Positions 61,312 through 64,000 of a stretch of DNA of 64,000 nt are shown piece by piece; the first letter of the stretch is position 1, and each line of letters opens with the position of its first letter. A program made the position numbers and the translations under genes. The DNA is from Blastococcus sp. TML/M2B. Its GTDB lineage: Bacteria > Actinomycetota > Actinomycetes > Mycobacteriales > Geodermatophilaceae. The stretch spans positions 434,001-498,000 of the forward strand of contig NZ_JAENZZ010000001.1 in the NCBI RefSeq assembly GCF_016612865.1, written 5' to 3'. A model generated the notes under the pieces. It was not told the origin of the DNA. It did not search any database and saw nothing but the letters and a program-made list of their open reading frames with translations.

Positions 61312-61759
61312 ATGAGCCAGGTCGTCGCCACCGCTGGAGGAATCGTGTCCGCGCCCGCCGAGCTGGTGGTCCGCGCGCTCGCCGACTACGAGACGGTGCG
61401 GCCGCGGATCCTGCCCGTGCAGTTCAGCGAGTACCGGGTCGAGGCCGGCGGGCACGGGGTCGGGACGACGGTGCACTGGAACGTTCGCCGCCACCTCCAA
61501 GCGCGTGCGCGACCAGCTGCTCGACGTCACCGAGCCGGCCCCCGGCACCCTGGTGGAGACCGACCGGAACTCCTCCATGGTCACGACCTGGACGGTGCTC
61601 GCCGCGGACACCGGCGTGACCACCGTGCGGGTGCGCACCACCTGGAACGGCGCCGGCGGCATCGGCGGGTTCTTCGAGCGGACCTTCGCGCCCAAGGGCC
61701 TGGCCCGCGTGTACTCCGACCTCATCGCGCGGCTGGACGCCGAGCTCGCCGCCGGCTGA
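61312..61759 (+). pseudogene. SRPBCC-family (START-like) protein, frameshifted
   Basis: Joined across one frame change this is a 148-residue ligand-binding START-like protein: MSQVVATAGGIVSAPAELVV through GVGTTVHWNVR, then ATSKRVRDQLLDVTEPAPGT and TTWNGAGGIGGFFERTFAPK, ending ELAAG. An extra C at 61488-61489 (CGCCGCCACC for CGCGCCACC) causes the break. The protein has the usual helix-grip order and length of polyketide cyclase/dehydrase-like members. Ligand unknown. It is 33 bp after the CBS gene. Confidence 0.85.
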
Positions 61760-61797
61760 TCCGGGCGCGGACGCCGCTCGGCGGGGACCATGGGCCG

Positions 61798-62646
61798 GTG
61801 ACCCTCGCCCCGCCCGCCGTCGGCGCCGCACTCGACGCCCTGGCCGACCTGCTGGCCGACGGCGACGTCGTCGTCCTCTCCGGAGCCGGCCTGTCCACCG
61901 ACTCGGGCATCCCCGACTACCGGGGCGCCACCGGCAGCCTGCGCCGGCACACCCCGATGACCTACCAGACCTTCACCCGCGACCCGCGCGGCCGGCACCG
62001 GTACTGGGCGCGCAGCTTCGTGGGCTGGCGGCAGATGCGCGCGGCCCGGCCCAACGACGGGCACCGGGCGGTGGGCCGGCTGCAGGCGGCCGGCCTGCTC
62101 GGCGGGCTGATCACCCAGAACGTCGACGGACTGCACCAGGCCGGCGGCGCCACCGACGTCATCGAGCTGCACGGCGGGCTGGACCGGACGGTCTGCCTCG
62201 GCTGCGGGGACGTGGCCGGCCGGGCGGCGCTCGACGAGCGGCTGCGGGCGGCCAACCCCGGCTTCGGCCCGCGCGCCGAGGAGATCAACCCCGACGGCGA
62301 CGCCGAGCTGCCCGACGAGGTGCTCGACGACTTCGTCATGGTCGAGTGCCTGGCCTGCGGGGCCGACCTGCTCAAGCCCGACGTCGTCTTCTTCGGCGAG
62401 ACGGTCCCCCGCGACCGGGTGGACTCCTGCTTCTCCCTCGTCGACGGCGCCGGCTGCCTGCTGGTGCTGGGCTCGTCGTTGACCGTGATGAGCGGCTACC
62501 GGTTCGTGCTGCACGCGGCCAAGATCGGGGTGCCCGTGGCGATCGTGAACGTCGGCCCCACGCGCGGCGACGCGAAGGCCGACCTGCGGGTGGACGCCCC
62601 GCTCGGCGAGGTGCTCCCGGCGCTGGCCGCCCGGCTGGCCGGATGA
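61798..62646 (+). CDS. NAD-dependent protein deacetylase (Sir2 family)
   Basis: A 282-residue sirtuin. Signature motifs: VVVLSGAGLSTDSGIPDYRG (NAD binding), LITQNVDGLHQAGGATDVIE (Q-N-x-D and the loop before the catalytic His in ELHGG), a zinc module with CLGCGD and CLACGADLLKP, DVVFFGETVP, and the terminal LGSSLTVMSGYRF region. It removes acyl groups from lysines using NAD. GTG 61798 is the start, just after the SRPBCC gene. The stop overlaps the next gene (ATGA). Confidence 0.94.
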   Translation: MTLAPPAVGAALDALADLLADGDVVVLSGAGLSTDSGIPDYRGATGSLRRHTPMTYQTFTRDPRGRHRYWARSFVGWRQMRAARPNDGHRAVGRLQAAGLLGGLITQNVDGLHQAGGATDVIELHGGLDRTVCLGCGDVAGRAALDERLRAANPGFGPRAEEINPDGDAELPDEVLDDFVMVECLACGADLLKPDVVFFGETVPRDRVDSCFSLVDGAGCLLVLGSSLTVMSGYRFVLHAAKIGVPVAIVNVGPTRGDAKADLRVDAPLGEVLPALAARLAG

Positions 62647-62948
62647 GCCGCGAGGTCGAGCGCACCGACGACGGCCGGTACGTCGTGGTCGACGGGCGGC
62701 GGTGGCGGACGGCGGACCCGGCGCTGCCCGACGACGTCCGCGAGCGGCTGCTGCACCACCTCGGGGTGGGGCGCTCCGGGGTGCGGGCGGCGACGAAGGC
62801 CGGGGACGACGCGGCCGTGGCCGCCGCCCGGGCGACGGTCCAGCTGGCCAAGACCGGCCTGGGGGAGCGCGGCACCGCCTGGTGGGACCAGTCCGACGAC
62901 GAGCGGCGGGCCCGCTGGGAGGACGCGCTGCGCTCGCTGGGCGGTTGA
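62643..62948 (+). CDS. Conserved hypothetical protein
   Basis: A 101-residue hydrophilic protein found widely in actinobacteria: VERTDDGRYVVVDGRRWRTA, then helical LLHHLGVGRSGVRAATKAGD and GERGTAWWDQSDDERRARWE. Homologues have sometimes been labelled biopolymer transporter Tol, which the sequence does not support. ATG overlaps the sirtuin stop (ATGA). The function is unknown. Confidence 0.82.
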   Translation: MSREVERTDDGRYVVVDGRRWRTADPALPDDVRERLLHHLGVGRSGVRAATKAGDDAAVAAARATVQLAKTGLGERGTAWWDQSDDERRARWEDALRSLGG

Positions 62949-62992
62949 CCGGGCGATTGACCGGGCTGGGGAGCGGGCAGGAAGCGCTGCTG

Positions 62993-63895
62993 ATGCAGAC
63001 CTTCGTCCCGGTCGCCGACTTCACCGAGTCCGCCCGCCTCCTCGACAACCCCCGGCTCGGCAAGCAGCGGGTCGAGTGCCTGCAGGTGCTGCGCGCCCTC
63101 GAGCTGCCGGACTACGGGTGGGCCAACCACCCGGTGGTCACCATGTGGCGCGGGCACACCGCGGGGCTGGTCGTCTACTCCCTGGCGATGGTCCGGGTGT
63201 GGCGCGAACGCGGGTTCGCCGACACCACCGAGGCGCTGATCTCGGAGTTCGCCCCCGACGCCGCGGCCATGACGCAGGCGGAGGCGCAGGCGGCCGGGCT
63301 GCTGCCCTCGTGGGTGGGCGACGAGGAGCTGCACCTGTCGCACCGCTCGAACCTGCTGGCGAAGGACCCGGAGTTCTACCGGCCCCGGTTCCCGGGGGAC
63401 CCCGACGACCTGCCCTACGTGTGGCCGGGCGCCGACGAGGTGCCGCCGGCCCCGGCGCCCGAGGGCGTGCGGGTGTGGGTGGTCCGGCCGCGGGCGCACA
63501 ACGAGCTCGGCGCCTGCCTGGCCGCCGGCGTGATCGGGCTGGGCACCCAGTCGGGCATCGACGTGGATGCCACCGGGCTCGGCCCGGCCGAGCTACGCGA
63601 CCTCTCCAAGGAGATCTCCGGCCGGCGCCCGGCCAAGGACCTGCGCCAGCTGTCGACCTTCCTCGACGAGCTGCGCCCGGGCGATCCGGTGGGGCTGCCG
63701 ATCGAGCACGGCGCCGGGCTGCTGCTCGGCGAGGTCGTCGGGGACTACCTGTTCCAGGGACGCGAGCTGCTGCCGCACCGCCGGGCGGCCCGCTGGGACC
63801 GGGTGGTCCCGCGGTCGGCCGCCCGGCCGCCGGCGACGTTGCAGGACCCGCGCGCGCTGTTCTCCGTCGTGCTGGACCCTGCTGCGCTCGCCTAG
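62993..63895 (+). CDS. MSMEG_6728-like protein with pyrimidine-dimer-glycosylase-like N-terminus
   Basis: A 300-residue protein. The first 130 residues resemble the T4 endonuclease V/pyrimidine dimer glycosylase-like family: MQTFVPVADFTESARLLDNP, LGKQRVECLQVLRALELPDY, and NHPVVTMWRGHTAGLVVYSL, ending with HRSNLLAKDPEFYRPRF. The C-terminal 150 residues (VRVWVVRPRAHNELGACLAA, GDPVGLPIEHGAGLLLGEVV) resemble McrB/EVE-like small domains. ATG 62993. It may act in UV or base repair, but the catalytic role here is unproven. It is tail-to-tail with the last gene by 4 bp. Confidence 0.8.
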   Translation: MQTFVPVADFTESARLLDNPRLGKQRVECLQVLRALELPDYGWANHPVVTMWRGHTAGLVVYSLAMVRVWRERGFADTTEALISEFAPDAAAMTQAEAQAAGLLPSWVGDEELHLSHRSNLLAKDPEFYRPRFPGDPDDLPYVWPGADEVPPAPAPEGVRVWVVRPRAHNELGACLAAGVIGLGTQSGIDVDATGLGPAELRDLSKEISGRRPAKDLRQLSTFLDELRPGDPVGLPIEHGAGLLLGEVVGDYLFQGRELLPHRRAARWDRVVPRSAARPPATLQDPRALFSVVLDPAALA

Positions 63896-64000
63896 CTGCC
63901 CGGCAGGGGCACGTTCTGCAGGCGTACCCGGCCCTGGGCGACGAGCTTGCCGTCCTCGGCGCGGGTGAGCGCGACCTGCCACAGCTGCTGGGTGCGGCCC
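63892..64000 (-). CDS. Hot-dog thioesterase-like protein, C-terminal end
   Basis: The frame is open at the right edge and ends at the TAG at 63892-63894. The visible 35 residues include GRTQQLWQVALTRAEDGKLV and AQGRVRLQNVPLPGS, the final beta strands of a PaaI/YbgC-type hot-dog domain. The rest of the gene lies beyond the window. Confidence 0.7.
   Translation of the reverse strand, partial: GRTQQLWQVALTRAEDGKLVAQGRVRLQNVPLPGS

Overview
The window is chromosomal DNA from a very GC-rich actinobacterium (about three bases in four are G or C in hand-counted lines; GTG starts are common, and many gene pairs overlap by 4 bases as GTGA or ATGA). The gene set and order resemble the mycobacterial Rv0861c-Rv0889c neighbourhood: XPB helicase, its WYL/helicase-associated partner, CspB-type cold-shock protein, DUF2771 lipoprotein, MFS, DUF3027, DUF2530, MarR, SpoU-type methyltransferase, SepH, SerC, ferredoxin reductase and citrate synthase II. 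Together with a large DUF222/HNH (13E12-type) protein, UdgX and the extreme GC this suggests a Geodermatophilaceae-like genus such as Blastococcus, Geodermatophilus or Modestobacter. That placement is inferred from recalled gene order, not computed.

Layout. 1-5,300: end of a LuxR regulator, a DEAH helicase, a LexA-box-associated DUF222/HNH gene with an internal 15-bp minisatellite, and a SnoaL-like protein. 5,300-16,450: DNA-repair helicase XPB, cyclopropane-fatty-acid synthase, WYL/helicase-associated protein, EEP nuclease, nucleotidyltransferase-like protein, cold-shock gene, and the DUF2771-MFS / DUF3027 / DUF2530 block. 16,500-31,000: purine permease, MarR-MFS operon, RNA 2',3'-cyclic phosphodiesterase, aldo/keto reductase, a TetR-controlled ABC operon, rRNA methyltransferase, a heterodimeric ABC exporter and SepH. 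31,000-51,700: S9 peptidase plus ATP-grasp pair, a hybrid sensor kinase, serC, citrate synthase, pdxH, MFS, UdgX, a NatAB-type ABC system, F420 oxidoreductase, an inositol-phosphatase-like protein, ferredoxin-NADP reductase, a secreted protein, an Nei-type glycosylase and a GNAT protein.

51,711-55,860 is the one clear accessory region. A complete tRNA-Arg(CCT) gene is followed 4.1 kb later by a perfect 65-bp copy of its 3' part, framing an integrated element. The element has lower GC (58-63% in sampled lines). It holds a decayed tyrosine integrase, an IS3-family insertion, the first part of an ArsR repressor cut by that IS, three unknown genes and two large perfect stem-loops. The missing halves of the integrase and ArsR genes, and the lack of a visible target duplication, suggest the IS deleted intervening DNA.

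55,900-64,000: a lipoprotein serine hydrolase, an AraC regulator, a coupled pair of CNNM/CBS membrane proteins, a SRPBCC protein, a Sir2 deacetylase, two conserved hypotheticals and the end of a thioesterase-like gene running off the right edge.

Six genes (cold-shock, aldo/keto reductase, ABC permease, citrate synthase, an MFS transporter, SRPBCC) are each broken by exactly one extra C or G. All six are same-sign, which points to base-level sequence errors more than to real gene decay. They are reported as frameshifted genes with that caveat. No CRISPR array, rRNA or phage structural gene was seen, and no gene-free stretch exceeds about 300 bases.
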